A stretch of 64,000 nt of DNA from Aquabacterium fontiphilum (GCF_009909205.1 NZ_JAAAPN010000003.1:124001-188000); one strand, 5' to 3'; positions 45,394 to 54,097 are shown, counted from the first letter of the stretch. Numbers and translations: made by a program. The notes: generated by a model from the sequence alone, not told the origin.

Positions 45394-46473
45394 ATGAGTT
45401 CACGATTCATCCGATCCATGGGCTGGAAGCCCGCGGCCGTGCTGGCATTGATGCTGGTACTGGTCTGGTACCACGCGGCAGTCCTGGCGCCGTTCATTCT
45501 GGCCACCGTGCTGGCCTATGTGCTGCGCCCCCTGGTGGTCCGGCTGGTAGCTTGGCGTATGCCGTTGCCGCTGGCCATCACGCTGTGCCTGCTGATGGTT
45601 GCCGTTCTTGGCGCCACGCTCGTCGTGCTGCTCGTGCCCATCGTCTCCGAGTTGGTGCCGCTGCTGCGCAATCGCCTGCCAGATCTGGCGGTGCAGATCT
45701 GGCGTGACGTCATGCCATGGTTCGCCCAATGGGGCATCCACGTCCCGGAAAGTGTCGACGAATGGCGCACTGAACTCACCAACCTGTTGCAGAACCATGT
45801 GCCGCAATGGAGCGGTGCGTTGTGGCGCTCTCTGGTGGTGGGGGGCAGCAACCTGATCATGCTGGTGGGCCTGGCGGTGCTGGTGCCGATGCTGGCGTTC
45901 TACTTCATGCTGGATTGGCCTCATCTCACGGAGCGCGCCCGCATGTTGCTGCCTGTTCGCTGGCGCCATGCCCTTGACGGACTGGTGGGCGAGATCGATG
46001 AATTGATGGGGCAGTACCTGCGCGGTCAGCTCATCGTGATGCTGATCCTGGCGGTGTATTACAGCGTGGGTCTCGGGTTGGCGGGCTTTTCGCTTGCCTT
46101 GCCCATCGGCGTGTTCACCGGGCTGGCCGTGTGCATTCCCTACGTCGGCTTCGGCCTGGGGCTTGTGCTGGCGCTGCTGGCCGGCGTGGTGCAGTTCGCG
46201 CCGACCGAGGCCGGCTGGGTCTACCCCATCGCGGTCATCACCGTGATCTACGGGATCGGCCAGGCCGTCGAAAGCTTCTTCCTGACCCCCCGTCTGGTGG
46301 GCGAGCGCATCGGGCTGCATCCGCTGGGCGTGATCCTGGCACTGATGCTGTTCGGGCAATGGCTGGGTTTCTGGGGCTTGCTGATCGCCTTGCCTTGTAC
46401 CGCGTTGTTCACGATCCTGGCGCGTCATGCCGTGCGGGTCTGGCAAGGCAGCCGCTACTACTTGAGCGACTGA
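45394..46473 (+). CDS. AI-2E/PerM family membrane protein
   Basis: 359-residue permease-like protein of the AI-2E transporter (PerM/TqsA) superfamily, with about eight membrane helices in the known 2+1+5 pattern and a soluble segment around 95-145. The late motif FxLTPRLVGERIGLHPLGVI is characteristic. Members export autoinducer-2 or act as Na+/H+ antiporters; the specific role here is unknown. TAGAAT at 45379-45384 lies 9 nt before the ATG. The position just before hda is common in betaproteobacteria. Confidence 0.88.
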   Translation: MSSRFIRSMGWKPAAVLALMLVLVWYHAAVLAPFILATVLAYVLRPLVVRLVAWRMPLPLAITLCLLMVAVLGATLVVLLVPIVSELVPLLRNRLPDLAVQIWRDVMPWFAQWGIHVPESVDEWRTELTNLLQNHVPQWSGALWRSLVVGGSNLIMLVGLAVLVPMLAFYFMLDWPHLTERARMLLPVRWRHALDGLVGEIDELMGQYLRGQLIVMLILAVYYSVGLGLAGFSLALPIGVFTGLAVCIPYVGFGLGLVLALLAGVVQFAPTEAGWVYPIAVITVIYGIGQAVESFFLTPRLVGERIGLHPLGVILALMLFGQWLGFWGLLIALPCTALFTILARHAVRVWQGSRYYLSD

Positions 46474-46476
46474 TTC

Positions 46477-47271
46477 GTGTCCTCGATGACCATGGCGATG
46501 GCCCCCGACGCGCCTGCTGATCGTCCCGTGACCATCTGGGCAGGTGCCCCCGCGCCCGCCATGCGGCAACTGCCGCTGGACCTGGGCCCGGAGCGCCCCC
46601 AGACCCTGTCGAGCTATGTGGCTGGCAGCAACGGCGACGCCGTGAGCTGGCTGACCGCCTGGCCCCCGGCCGGTCAGGCACCGTCTCCCGTCTATCTCTG
46701 GGGGGCCGAAGGCAGTGGCAAGACACATCTGCTGCGCGCCTTGCTCGCCCGGGCCCTTGCACAGGGCTGGGGCGCCATCTGGCTGGCGCCGGGCAGCTGT
46801 CAGATGTGGGACGGCCACGCGCCTGAAGCGCCTACGCTGGCGCTGATGGACGACTGCGGTGCGCTGCACCCTGACGAGCAGCATCTGGCCTTCAACCTGT
46901 TCATCGAATCGGCCGGATCGGCCTCTCGCGCGGCCGAAGAGGGCGGGCCCTTGCACGTGGCTGCAGCGGGCCATGCCCCGCCTGTCGATCTGCCGGTGCG
47001 CGACGACCTGCGTACGCGCCTGGGCTGGGGGTGGGTGTTTCACCTTGCGCCGCTGGATGAAGCGGGGGTGCGGCAGGTGTTGGCTCAGGAGGCCGAGCGC
47101 CGCGGGCTGGGCTTGCCCGATGAAGTGCTCAATTACCTGTTCGCGCGTCACAGCCGGGACCTGAGCGCGCTCATGCGCCTGCTGGATCAGCTGGACGCCT
47201 ATGCCCTGTCTGCTCATCGGCCGGTCACCGTGCCGCTGGTGCGTCAGGTGTTGTCTCTGGAGACCCCATGA
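46477..47271 (+). CDS. hda: DnaA regulatory inactivator Hda
   Basis: AAA+ protein that with the DNA-loaded beta clamp stimulates hydrolysis of DnaA-ATP, preventing re-initiation of replication. Walker A is WGAEGSGKTHLL; Walker B region is LALMDDCGAL. A clamp-binding motif QLPLDLG occurs at about 30-36. In other Hda proteins this motif is at the very N-terminus, so ATG 46561 (MRQLPLDLG) may be the real start and the 28 upstream residues an annotation artefact; GTG 46477 and ATG 46486 are the longer choices. Its stop overlaps the HAD gene (ATGA). Confidence 0.85.
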   Translation: MSSMTMAMAPDAPADRPVTIWAGAPAPAMRQLPLDLGPERPQTLSSYVAGSNGDAVSWLTAWPPAGQAPSPVYLWGAEGSGKTHLLRALLARALAQGWGAIWLAPGSCQMWDGHAPEAPTLALMDDCGALHPDEQHLAFNLFIESAGSASRAAEEGGPLHVAAAGHAPPVDLPVRDDLRTRLGWGWVFHLAPLDEAGVRQVLAQEAERRGLGLPDEVLNYLFARHSRDLSALMRLLDQLDAYALSAHRPVTVPLVRQVLSLETP

Positions 47272-47936
47272 ATCTGTGTCTGTTCGATCTGGATCACACC
47301 CTCTTGCCGCTGGATTCGGACCACGAATTCGGCGAGTTCATCATTCGGCAAGGGCTGGTCGACCCCGACGACTACCGCCGTCGCAACGACGGCTTCTACC
47401 AGCAGTACTGCGACGGTACCCTGGTGCTGGATGAGTACATTGCCTTTACCACCAGCGTGTGGCGCGAACTCGATGTCGCCGCGCAGCAGGCGCTGCAGCA
47501 GGCGTTCATGGAAGAGGTGATCCTGCCGGCCATTCAGCCTCAGGCGCGTGAGCTGGTCGAGCGCCACCGCATGGACGGTGACCTGCTGGCCATCGTCACC
47601 GCTACGAACGAGTTCGTGACGCAGCCCATCGCCGATGCGTTCGATGTGCCGCATCTGCTGGCCGTGCGACTGGCACGGGATCCGCACGGCCGCGTCACAG
47701 GCTCGATCGACGGTGTTCCGTCGTTCAGAGAAGGCAAAATCACGCGTGTGGAACAATGGCTGGCTGGCCTGGGCCGGCAGTGGTCCGATTTCGAGCGGAT
47801 CAGCTTCTACAGCGATTCCCCCAACGACCTGCCTTTGCTGGAGCGCGCCAGCCACCCGGTCGCCACCAACCCCAGCCCCTCGCTGGAAGCCGTGGCGCAA
47901 GAGCGCGGCTGGCCGATCCTTCGTTTGTTTGCATGA
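47268..47936 (+). CDS. HAD-IB family phosphatase (SerB-like)
   Basis: 222-residue hydrolase of the HAD subfamily IB. The nucleophile motif is LFDLDHTLLPLDSDHE, the second motif IVTATNEFV, and the third FYSDSPNDLPLLE. A helical cap lies at about 20-110. Related proteins dephosphorylate phosphoserine or histidinol phosphate; the substrate here is not predictable. Fourth in none but second in an overlapping chain: its start overlaps hda and its stop overlaps pcnB, so translation is probably coupled. Confidence 0.88.
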   Translation: MNLCLFDLDHTLLPLDSDHEFGEFIIRQGLVDPDDYRRRNDGFYQQYCDGTLVLDEYIAFTTSVWRELDVAAQQALQQAFMEEVILPAIQPQARELVERHRMDGDLLAIVTATNEFVTQPIADAFDVPHLLAVRLARDPHGRVTGSIDGVPSFREGKITRVEQWLAGLGRQWSDFERISFYSDSPNDLPLLERASHPVATNPSPSLEAVAQERGWPILRLFA

Positions 47937-49522
47937 TCAAAACCCTCATCAACAAGATCCTGGGCAAGGGCCCCGCGGCCATGCGCAGCGGCGCCGCGAC
48001 GGGCGCCCGCGCCGCACGCGCGCCGCGCATCCCCGTCGGCAAGCGTGTGGATGTGCCGCAGAGCGAGCACGGCATTGACCCGAACCTGCTGGATGACCGC
48101 GCCCGCAGGGTGGTCGAGACCCTGCAGGAGGCCGGCTACGAGGCCTACATCGTGGGCGGCGCCGTGCGCGACCTCATCCTCGGGCATCGTCCCAAGGATT
48201 TCGACGTGGCCACCAACGCCACGCCCGAGCAGGTCAAGGCCTTGTTCCGTCGGGCGTTCATCATCGGCCGGCGCTTCCGCATCGTGCATGTGGTCTATGG
48301 CCGGGGGCGTGAGCACGAGGTCATTGAAGTCTCGACCTTCCGCGCCTACCTCGACCCCAATGCGGCCGAGCAGGTGGCGGGCAACGAAAAGACCTCCAAG
48401 CGCGAACTCGCCGACAAGTCGCATGTGGTGGACGCCAGCGGCCGCGTGCTGCGCGACAACGTCTGGGGTCCGCAGGACCAGGACGCAGCCCGCCGCGATT
48501 TCACCGTCAACGCGATGTACTACGACCCGCACACGGGCGTGGTCGTTGACTACCACGGCGGCATCAAGGATGCGAAGAAGCGCGTGCTGCGCATGATCGG
48601 CGATCCGGCCACGCGTTACCGCGAGGATCCGGTGCGCATCATCCGCGTCGTGCGTTTTGCAGCCAAGCTGGGCTTCGACATCGACCCGCGTACCCGCGAG
48701 CCCATTCGTGAGATGGCCGCCCTGCTGGAGAACGTGCCGCAGTCGCGCCTGTTCGACGAAATGGTCAAGTTGCTGCAGACTGGTCATGCACAGGCCTCGT
48801 TGGCCGAGTTGCGCAAGCAGGGGCTCGACCGGGGTGTGTTCCCGATTCTGGATGCCGTGTTCGACGAGTCGCGCCGCCATCCGGGGCGAGACCGCTTCGT
48901 GCAGCTCGCGCTGGCCGACACCGACCGCCGTGTGGCAGAAGACAAGCCGGTGGCTCCCAGCTTTCTGCTGGCCTGCCTGCTGTGGCACGACGTGTTGGCG
49001 CACTGGCAGCGCTACCAGGCGCAGGGCGAGCCCGCCTTCCCGGCGCTGCAGTCGGCCATCGATGAGGTGTTCAATGCCCGCGTCGGCGACATTTCGGGCC
49101 GAGGCAAGCTCGGCGCCGACATGCGCGAGATCTGGTCCATGCAGCCCCGTTTCGACCGACGTGTCGGCAACGGGCCGTTCACCCTGGTCGAGCAGCCGCG
49201 GTTCCGAGCCGGCTTCGACTTTCTGCGTTTGCGGGCGCAGGCAGGCGAGGCCGAGACGGCGCTGGCCGACTGGTGGGAGCGGTTTTCGCTCGCTGATGAC
49301 GGCGAGCGACGCCAGTTGTTGCAAGAGGCGCGCGAGCAGGAGGCGATGCGTCGAGTGGGGCGCGCCCAGGGGGGAGGCCATCCGGGCGCCTCAGAGGCTG
49401 AGGGCGAAGGCGGGGCACTCGCGCCGGCACGCAAGCGACGCCGCCGTCGGCGCAAGCCTTCCGGCGAAGGCGGGCGGGGCGATGCGGGCGGTGGAGACGC
49501 CGCGGGCGGCGACGGCGAATGA
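47933..49522 (+). CDS. pcnB: polynucleotide adenylyltransferase (poly(A) polymerase I)
   Basis: Adds 3' poly(A) tails that promote RNA decay. The nucleotidyltransferase core has GGAVRDLILGHRPKDFDVAT (about 68-87), with VxGRRFRIVHV and RRDFTVNAMYYD downstream, and the RNA-binding arm DPVRIIRVVRFAAKLGF. The 529 residues end in a low-complexity basic tail (RKRRRRRRKPSG then Gly/Asp-rich), common in PcnB. ATG 47933 overlaps the HAD stop; the frame is open further upstream. folK overlaps its end. Distinguished from CCA-adding enzyme by length and tail. Confidence 0.92.
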   Translation: MIKTLINKILGKGPAAMRSGAATGARAARAPRIPVGKRVDVPQSEHGIDPNLLDDRARRVVETLQEAGYEAYIVGGAVRDLILGHRPKDFDVATNATPEQVKALFRRAFIIGRRFRIVHVVYGRGREHEVIEVSTFRAYLDPNAAEQVAGNEKTSKRELADKSHVVDASGRVLRDNVWGPQDQDAARRDFTVNAMYYDPHTGVVVDYHGGIKDAKKRVLRMIGDPATRYREDPVRIIRVVRFAAKLGFDIDPRTREPIREMAALLENVPQSRLFDEMVKLLQTGHAQASLAELRKQGLDRGVFPILDAVFDESRRHPGRDRFVQLALADTDRRVAEDKPVAPSFLLACLLWHDVLAHWQRYQAQGEPAFPALQSAIDEVFNARVGDISGRGKLGADMREIWSMQPRFDRRVGNGPFTLVEQPRFRAGFDFLRLRAQAGEAETALADWWERFSLADDGERRQLLQEAREQEAMRRVGRAQGGGHPGASEAEGEGGALAPARKRRRRRRKPSGEGGRGDAGGGDAAGGDGE

Positions 49523-50049
49523 TGGTGGGCATGCCGTCCTGGCAAGGTTATGTGGGCCTGGGGGGCAACCTGGGCGACGTGCGCCAGGCACTGGCTGATG
49601 CCGTGCGTGCGCTGGCGCAGACGCCCGGCGTGCAGGTCGATGCGGTCTCCAGCCTTTACCAGACGCGCCCCGTGGACGCTGGCGGGCCGGATTACCTCAA
49701 TGCCGTGGTGGCCGTGACGGCGACGCTGGGACCGCAGGAGTTGCTGTCGGTGCTGCAAGGGCTGGAGCAGGGCGCAGCCCGTACACGGCCTTTCCGCCAT
49801 GCGCCGCGCACGCTGGACGCGGACCTGCTGTGGTATGGCGGGCTGCATTGCGATACCGTCAGGCTGACCTTGCCGCACCCACGGATGTTGCGGCGGGCTT
49901 TTGTGCTGTGCCCGCTGGCCGAGGTGCTGGCTGCACTGGGACGTGATCCCGCGCGCGATTTGCCGGATCTGGCGTGGCCAGACGATGCGCTGTGCCAATC
50001 GCTGGCGGGAGAGCAGGGCATTTTTCGCTTGGGCCCGCTGGAGTATTGA
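49519..50049 (+). CDS. folK: 2-amino-4-hydroxy-6-hydroxymethyldihydropteridine diphosphokinase
   Basis: Pyrophosphorylates the pterin precursor of folate. The 176 residues show YVGLGGNLGD at the start, SSLYQTRPVDAGGPDYLNAV, the ATP-binding RTLDADLLWYG, and LPHPRMLRRAFVLCPLAEV. ATG 49519 overlaps the pcnB stop (ATGA); ATG 49522 and 49531 are in frame close by. The pcnB-folK pairing is conserved in many proteobacteria. A promoter for rpsU begins 13 bp after its stop. Confidence 0.94.
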   Translation: MMVGMPSWQGYVGLGGNLGDVRQALADAVRALAQTPGVQVDAVSSLYQTRPVDAGGPDYLNAVVAVTATLGPQELLSVLQGLEQGAARTRPFRHAPRTLDADLLWYGGLHCDTVRLTLPHPRMLRRAFVLCPLAEVLAALGRDPARDLPDLAWPDDALCQSLAGEQGIFRLGPLEY

Positions 50050-50061
50050 ACAATATCGGGG

Positions 50062-50326
50062 TATAATCGCGGGCTTTGTTGGTTGGGCTTGTTGCATGAA
50101 CGCATGCACCGCCTGCCGGCAGGCCGGATGCAGCCGGCTTTCGGGCACATTTTCTGCCACGGGCAGTTCGGGCCGTTTTCCTCCGCGGAAACGGAAAACG
50201 GGCTGAACCCCGCACCACCCTCACGGGATGAGGGTGCACGGCAAGACTGTGAGGGAAGCGGTCGCAACGGTCCGTCCAGGCCATGCTCAAGCCCGTTGAA
50301 TGCATTCACATTGAAAGCGAAACCGA
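50062..50326 (+). promoter_or_regulatory. rpsU promoter (-10) and long structured leader
   Basis: TATAAT (50062-50067) is a consensus -10 box. It leaves a leader of about 250 nt before rpsU. The leader has CCTGCCGGCAGG at about 50112-50123, a perfect 9-bp hairpin (50173-50181 with 50193-50201, CCGTTTTCC/GGAAAACGG) and a perfect 8-bp hairpin (50216-50223 with 50229-50236, CACCCTCA/TGAGGGTG). No protein-coding gene is evident. A regulatory leader is inferred. Confidence 0.5.
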
Positions 50327-50539
50327 ATGACGACCATCCGTGTCAAGGAAAACGAGCCGTTTGACGTGGCCCTGCGCCGCTTCAAGCGCACCATCGAGAA
50401 GCTGGGTCTGCTGACCGAACTGCGCGCTCGCGAGTTCTACGAAAAGCCCACTGCCGAGCGCAAGCGCAAGAAGGCTGCCGCCGTCAAGCGCCACTACAAG
50501 CGCGTGCGCAGCATGCAACTGCCCAAGAAGATGTACTGA
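50327..50539 (+). CDS. rpsU: 30S ribosomal protein S21
   Basis: 70-residue basic ribosomal protein that helps the 30S subunit engage mRNA. The sequence [20 protein letters not shown], the central [20 protein letters not shown] and the Lys/Arg-rich C-terminus are typical. It stands behind its own promoter and a structured leader, and a terminator-like hairpin separates it from yqeY, an arrangement that would make S21 mRNA more abundant than the downstream gene. S21 is dispensable in some bacteria and absent in others, and it affects translation of leaderless or weak-SD mRNAs in some species. Confidence 0.97.
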   Translation: MTTIRVKENEPFDVALRRFKRTIEKLGLLTELRAREFYEKPTAERKRKKAAAVKRHYKRVRSMQLPKKMY

Positions 50540-50590
50540 TCGGCGGTTGCCGGGCGGGCAGGCCAGTTTGGCCCCTGCTTGACACCTTGA

Positions 50591-50622
50591 GCCCGCGCGG
50601 GGACGCCCATGCGGGCTTTTGC
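50591..50622 (+). terminator. terminator or attenuator between rpsU and yqeY
   Basis: GCCCGC (50591-50596) pairs with GCGGGC (50611-50616) around a GC-rich loop, followed by TTTTGCTTTTT. Read-through to yqeY is expected to be partial. Confidence 0.75.
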
Positions 50623-50653
50623 TTTTTCACGAGCCCTTTTCATTGTTTCGACC

Positions 50654-51100
50654 ATGAGCCTCAAAGACCGCATCACCGAAGACATGAAGGCCGCCATGCG
50701 CGCCAAGGAAACCGAACGCCTGGGCGCCATCCGCATGCTGCTGGCTGCCATGAAGCAAAAGGAAGTCGATGAACGCATCACGCTTGATGACGCGGCCGTG
50801 GTGTCGGTGGTCGACAAGCTCATCAAGCAGCGCAAGGACGCGGCCCAGCAATACGAGGCTGCCGCCCGGGCGGATCTGGCCGACAAGGAGAAAGCCGAGA
50901 TCGCTGTGCTGGAAGCCTACCTGCCCGTGCGCCTGAGCGCCGAGGAGATCCAGGCAGCCGTGCAAGCCATCGTGACCGAGCTGGGCGCCAGCGGTCCTGG
51001 CGACATGGGCAAGGTCATGGGCGTGGTCAAGCAGCGTCTGGCAGGCCAGGCCGACATGGGGCTGGTTTCCGCTGCCGTCAAGGCGACGCTGGCTGGCTGA
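50654..51100 (+). CDS. yqeY: GatB/YqeY domain protein
   Basis: 148-residue helical protein homologous to the C-terminal tail of GatB/GatE amidotransferase subunits, which binds tRNA; function as a free protein is unclear. The start SLKDRITEDMKAAMRAKET and the ending DMGKVMGVVKQRLAGQADMG are characteristic. The rpsU-yqeY order is conserved and often followed by dnaG, but here dnaG is not next. The frame is open from 50609; ATG 50654 matches the family. Confidence 0.9.
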   Translation: MSLKDRITEDMKAAMRAKETERLGAIRMLLAAMKQKEVDERITLDDAAVVSVVDKLIKQRKDAAQQYEAAARADLADKEKAEIAVLEAYLPVRLSAEEIQAAVQAIVTELGASGPGDMGKVMGVVKQRLAGQADMGLVSAAVKATLAG

Positions 51101-51170
51101 CACGACGCATCGGGCTGATACGCTACCTCTGATCGCCAACCACTCCGCCACTTCACTTTCTGGAGCCGCC

Positions 51171-51524
51171 ATGAGCCAATCCGTGACCCTGCAACCCATT
51201 GCCGAAGACGTCTACGCCGCTCCGCAGCTGACCCCGGAGGCCATGGCAGCCGTGGCCGAGGCCGGCTTCAAGTCGGTGATGAACAACCGTCCCGATCTCG
51301 AAGGCGGCCCTGACCAGCCGCGCAGCGCAGATGTCGAAGCCGCCGCGGTGGCTGCCGGCCTGGCCTATGCCCACCTTCCGGTTCAGGGCGGATACCAGTC
51401 GCCCGAAGAGATTGCGCAGTGCGCTGCTTTGCTCAAGACCTTACCGCGCCCCCTGCTGATGTTCTGCCGCAGCGGAGCCCGCTCGACCAAGCTCTACATG
51501 CAGGCCGTCTCGCTTGAGGACTGA
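51171..51524 (+). CDS. DUF442/TIGR01244 family phosphatase- or sulfurtransferase-like protein
   Basis: 117 residues with a dual-specificity-phosphatase-like fold, related to the N-terminal part of Blh proteins linked to sulfide metabolism. The active-site loop is FCRSGARSTKLY with Cys at about 101; SVMNNRPDLEGG near 37-48 is typical. Activity (phosphatase or persulfide handling) is not settled for the family. GGAGC lies 6 bp before the ATG. It precedes the TRAP permease genes by 29 bp but has no evident functional tie. Confidence 0.78.
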   Translation: MSQSVTLQPIAEDVYAAPQLTPEAMAAVAEAGFKSVMNNRPDLEGGPDQPRSADVEAAAVAAGLAYAHLPVQGGYQSPEEIAQCAALLKTLPRPLLMFCRSGARSTKLYMQAVSLED

Positions 51525-51553
51525 GTGGCGATGGCCACGGTGACAAGGCAGGC

Positions 51554-52084
51554 ATGCAGCACTACATTCGTTTGATGGATGCGCTGGCCCGGCTGGGCGG
51601 GCTTGGGGCAGCGTGGGCCCTGCTGCTGGCTTGCCTCATCAGCGCGGGCGTGGCTGTGGCGCGCTATGCCTTCAGCGTAGGCTCGAATGCCTGGCTTGAG
51701 ATCCAGTGGTATCTGTTCGGCATGGCAGTGTTCCTCGGTGCGCCTTTGCTGCTCAAGCTCAACGAACATGTGCGGGTCGACGTGCTTTATGGCGGGCGAT
51801 CGGCTCGCACCAAGGCCTGGATCGACGCGCTGGGCCTGCTGTGCGTGCTGATCCCGCTGTGCGCCATCGTGGCCTGGTTGTCGTGGCCGGTTGCCTGGGA
51901 TGCTTACCTGCAGCGTGAGATGTCGCCCAGCGCCGGAGGCTTGATCCGGTGGCCCATCAAGGCCGCCATCCCCCTGGGCTTTGCATGGCTGGCGCTTCAT
52001 GGGCTGGCCGAACTGTTTCGGCGCGTGGTTTTTCTGCGTGGCGACGGTGAGCTGAATCTGAATTACGAGAGGCCCATGCAATGA
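51554..52084 (+). CDS. TRAP transporter small permease (DctQ type)
   Basis: 176-residue inner-membrane protein with four helices, the small subunit of a tripartite ATP-independent periplasmic transporter. The segment SVGSNAWLEIQWYLFGMAVF with its acidic/Trp residues is typical of DctQ. Its stop overlaps the large permease start (ATGA at 52081). The solute receptor that probably completes it is TakP-like and lies 2.2 kb away on the opposite strand. Confidence 0.87.
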   Translation: MQHYIRLMDALARLGGLGAAWALLLACLISAGVAVARYAFSVGSNAWLEIQWYLFGMAVFLGAPLLLKLNEHVRVDVLYGGRSARTKAWIDALGLLCVLIPLCAIVAWLSWPVAWDAYLQREMSPSAGGLIRWPIKAAIPLGFAWLALHGLAELFRRVVFLRGDGELNLNYERPMQ

Positions 52085-53583
52085 GCGGCATGGAGATGCT
52101 GGCGCCCGTCATGTTCGCCAGCCTGGTGCTGGCCATGCTGGTGGGCTTTCCGGTGGCTTTCACGCTGGGCGGCCTGGGTCTGGGCTTTGGCTTCTATGCC
52201 GTCTCGCAGGGCTACTTTCCCGAGGCCTTCATGGCCAACCTGCCGCTGCGGCTGTTCGGCATCCTCTCCAACGAGCTGCTGCTGTCCATCCCTTTCTTCA
52301 CATTCATGGGAGCCATCCTTGAGCGTTGCGGTCTGGCTGAAGACCTGCTCGAGGGCACCGCCCACTTGTTCGGGCGATTTCCGGGCGGCATCGCCTTTGC
52401 CGTGATCGTGGTGGGCGCTATCCTGGGTGCCATCACCGGCACGGTGGCGGCCAGCGTCATCGCGATGGGCGTGATTGCCCTGCCGGTGATGATGCGTGCG
52501 GGCTACAACATGCGGTTTGCCTCGGGCGTGATCGCTGCCTCTGGCACCATCACCCAGGTCATTCCGCCGTCGCTGGTGCTGATCATCCTGGCTGACCAAC
52601 TGGGTCGTTCGGTCGGCGACATGTATCTCGGCGCCATCGGTCCATCGCTGCTTCAGATCGCCATCTTCCTGGGCTTTACCTTGCTGGTGGCCCTGATGCG
52701 CCCGCAGTGGGTGCCGCCGTTGCCGGAGTCCGCGCGCACGCAGCGCGGCTGGCCGCTGATGCGCCGCGTGCTGTGGGGCATGCTGCCTTCGATGGCGTTG
52801 ATTTTTCTGGTGCTGGGCACGCTCTTCATGGGCTTGGCCACCCCGACCGAGGCGGGCGCCATGGGCGCTGTGGGCGCCATGGTCCTGGCGGCCCTGCACC
52901 GGCGCCTGAACACGACGCTGATCTGGCAAGCCATGCAGTCCACCATGCGGGTCACGGTCATGGTGATCTTCATCCTGCTGGGCTCGAGCGTCTTCTCACT
53001 GGTGTTCCAGGGGGTGGACGGCCACGTCTGGATCGAGGACATGCTGGGCGACCTGCCCGGTGGCCCGGTGGGCTTCCTGATCGCGGTAAACCTGTTCATC
53101 TTCTTCCTGGCGTTCTTTCTCGATTTCTTCGAGATCGCCTTCATCGTCGTGCCGCTGCTGGCCCCGGTCGCGCAGGCCCTGGGCATCGATCTGGTCTGGT
53201 TCGGCGTGCTGCTGTGCGTCAACATGCAGACCAGCTTCATGCACCCGCCGTTCGGTTTTGCGCTGTTCTACCTGCGTGGGGTGGCCGACCAGATTCACAA
53301 GAGCGGAGCGATTTCGCAGCCGATTGCCTCGCGGGATATTTACCTGGGCGCCATCCCCTGGCTGGCCATGCAGCTGCTGCTGGTGGCGGTGCTGATCTTC
53401 TGGCCCGAGTCGGTGACCTACTGGCTCGACAAGGAGGCAGCGGTCAATGTGGACGATGTCACGATCGACATGCAGATCGAGGACATGGGTGGGGACCCGC
53501 TCTCGCTGCCCACAGAGCCTGGTGAGGATGGGACGGAGGCTGCCCCTGGCGGCACGTCGGATGGCGCGCTTGACGTCAGGTGA
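52081..53583 (+). CDS. TRAP transporter large permease (DctM type)
   Basis: Sodium-driven transport subunit, 500 residues with about twelve hydrophobic segments. Family motifs include VGFPVAFTLGGLGLGFGF near the start, GAILGAITGTVAASVIAMG, and MQTSFMHPPFGFALFYLRG near 380. Beyond the last helix there is a hydrophilic acidic tail (about 445-500) not needed by typical DctM (about 425-440 residues). Likely substrate is a 2-oxoacid if it works with the nearby TakP-like receptor. Its 3' end runs into an 11-bp tandem repeat that contains the stop codon. Confidence 0.9.
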   Translation: MSGMEMLAPVMFASLVLAMLVGFPVAFTLGGLGLGFGFYAVSQGYFPEAFMANLPLRLFGILSNELLLSIPFFTFMGAILERCGLAEDLLEGTAHLFGRFPGGIAFAVIVVGAILGAITGTVAASVIAMGVIALPVMMRAGYNMRFASGVIAASGTITQVIPPSLVLIILADQLGRSVGDMYLGAIGPSLLQIAIFLGFTLLVALMRPQWVPPLPESARTQRGWPLMRRVLWGMLPSMALIFLVLGTLFMGLATPTEAGAMGAVGAMVLAALHRRLNTTLIWQAMQSTMRVTVMVIFILLGSSVFSLVFQGVDGHVWIEDMLGDLPGGPVGFLIAVNLFIFFLAFFLDFFEIAFIVVPLLAPVAQALGIDLVWFGVLLCVNMQTSFMHPPFGFALFYLRGVADQIHKSGAISQPIASRDIYLGAIPWLAMQLLLVAVLIFWPESVTYWLDKEAAVNVDDVTIDMQIEDMGGDPLSLPTEPGEDGTEAAPGGTSDGALDVR

Positions 53584-53624
53584 GCGTCAGGTGAGCGCCA
53601 GGTAAGCGTTGGGCGAATGTCCGG
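53570..53624. repeat. degenerate 11-bp tandem repeat across the dctM stop codon
   Basis: Five units: TTGACGTCAGG, TGAGCGTCAGG, TGAGCGCCAGG, TAAGCGTTGGG and CGAATGTCCGG. The TGA stop of dctM begins the second unit. A related GTGAATGTCAGG follows at 53626-53637. A similar TGAGCGTCGGG pair covers the mogA stop at 58173. Confidence 0.75.
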
Positions 53625-53632
53625 GGTGAATG

Positions 53633-54097
53633 TCAGGCCGCTTCGGGCTCTGCCCGCGTGGCCAGATACAGCGACAGCACGGCGAGTCCGCCCACGATGC
53701 CCCACAGCAGGGGGCGCGGGCCGAGCATCACGGCTGTGACGGCCGCGCTGCCGGCAATGCCGGCAATCGCAGCCAATTTGCCTTTGCGGCTGATCTGGCG
53801 CTTTTCTACCCACAGGCGCAGCGTCGGGCCGAAGCGGGGATGGGCCAGCAGGCGGTTGCGCATACGCGGGTCGCCCTTACCGTAGGCCCACAAGCCCAGC
53901 AGCAGGAAGACCGTGGTGGGCATGACCGGCAGGAAGGCGTTGATGACGCCGATGCCGAAGAAGAGGGCGCCGAGGCTGCGCCAGGTCTGCTGCAGGGCGC
54001 GCTCGCCCCAGTCCCGGCCACCCATGCGGGCCACGGCGGGACGGATCCCATGCGGGCGGCGGACCGCCCGTTGTGTGCTCAAGGATGCTGAGGCCAT
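53633..54097 (-). CDS. YbaN family membrane protein (DUF454)
   Basis: 154-residue inner-membrane protein of unknown function. The family core is GVINAFLPVMPTTVFLLLGLWAYG with hydrophobic helices at about 45-65 and two more near the end; HPRFGPTLRLWVEKRQISRKGK is also typical. ATG 54097 is chosen because GGAG lies 10 bp before it; the frame is open from 54157. It lies on the minus strand between the TRAP permease genes and the receptor gene. Confidence 0.85.
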   Translation of the reverse strand: MASASLSTQRAVRRPHGIRPAVARMGGRDWGERALQQTWRSLGALFFGIGVINAFLPVMPTTVFLLLGLWAYGKGDPRMRNRLLAHPRFGPTLRLWVEKRQISRKGKLAAIAGIAGSAAVTAVMLGPRPLLWGIVGGLAVLSLYLATRAEPEAA

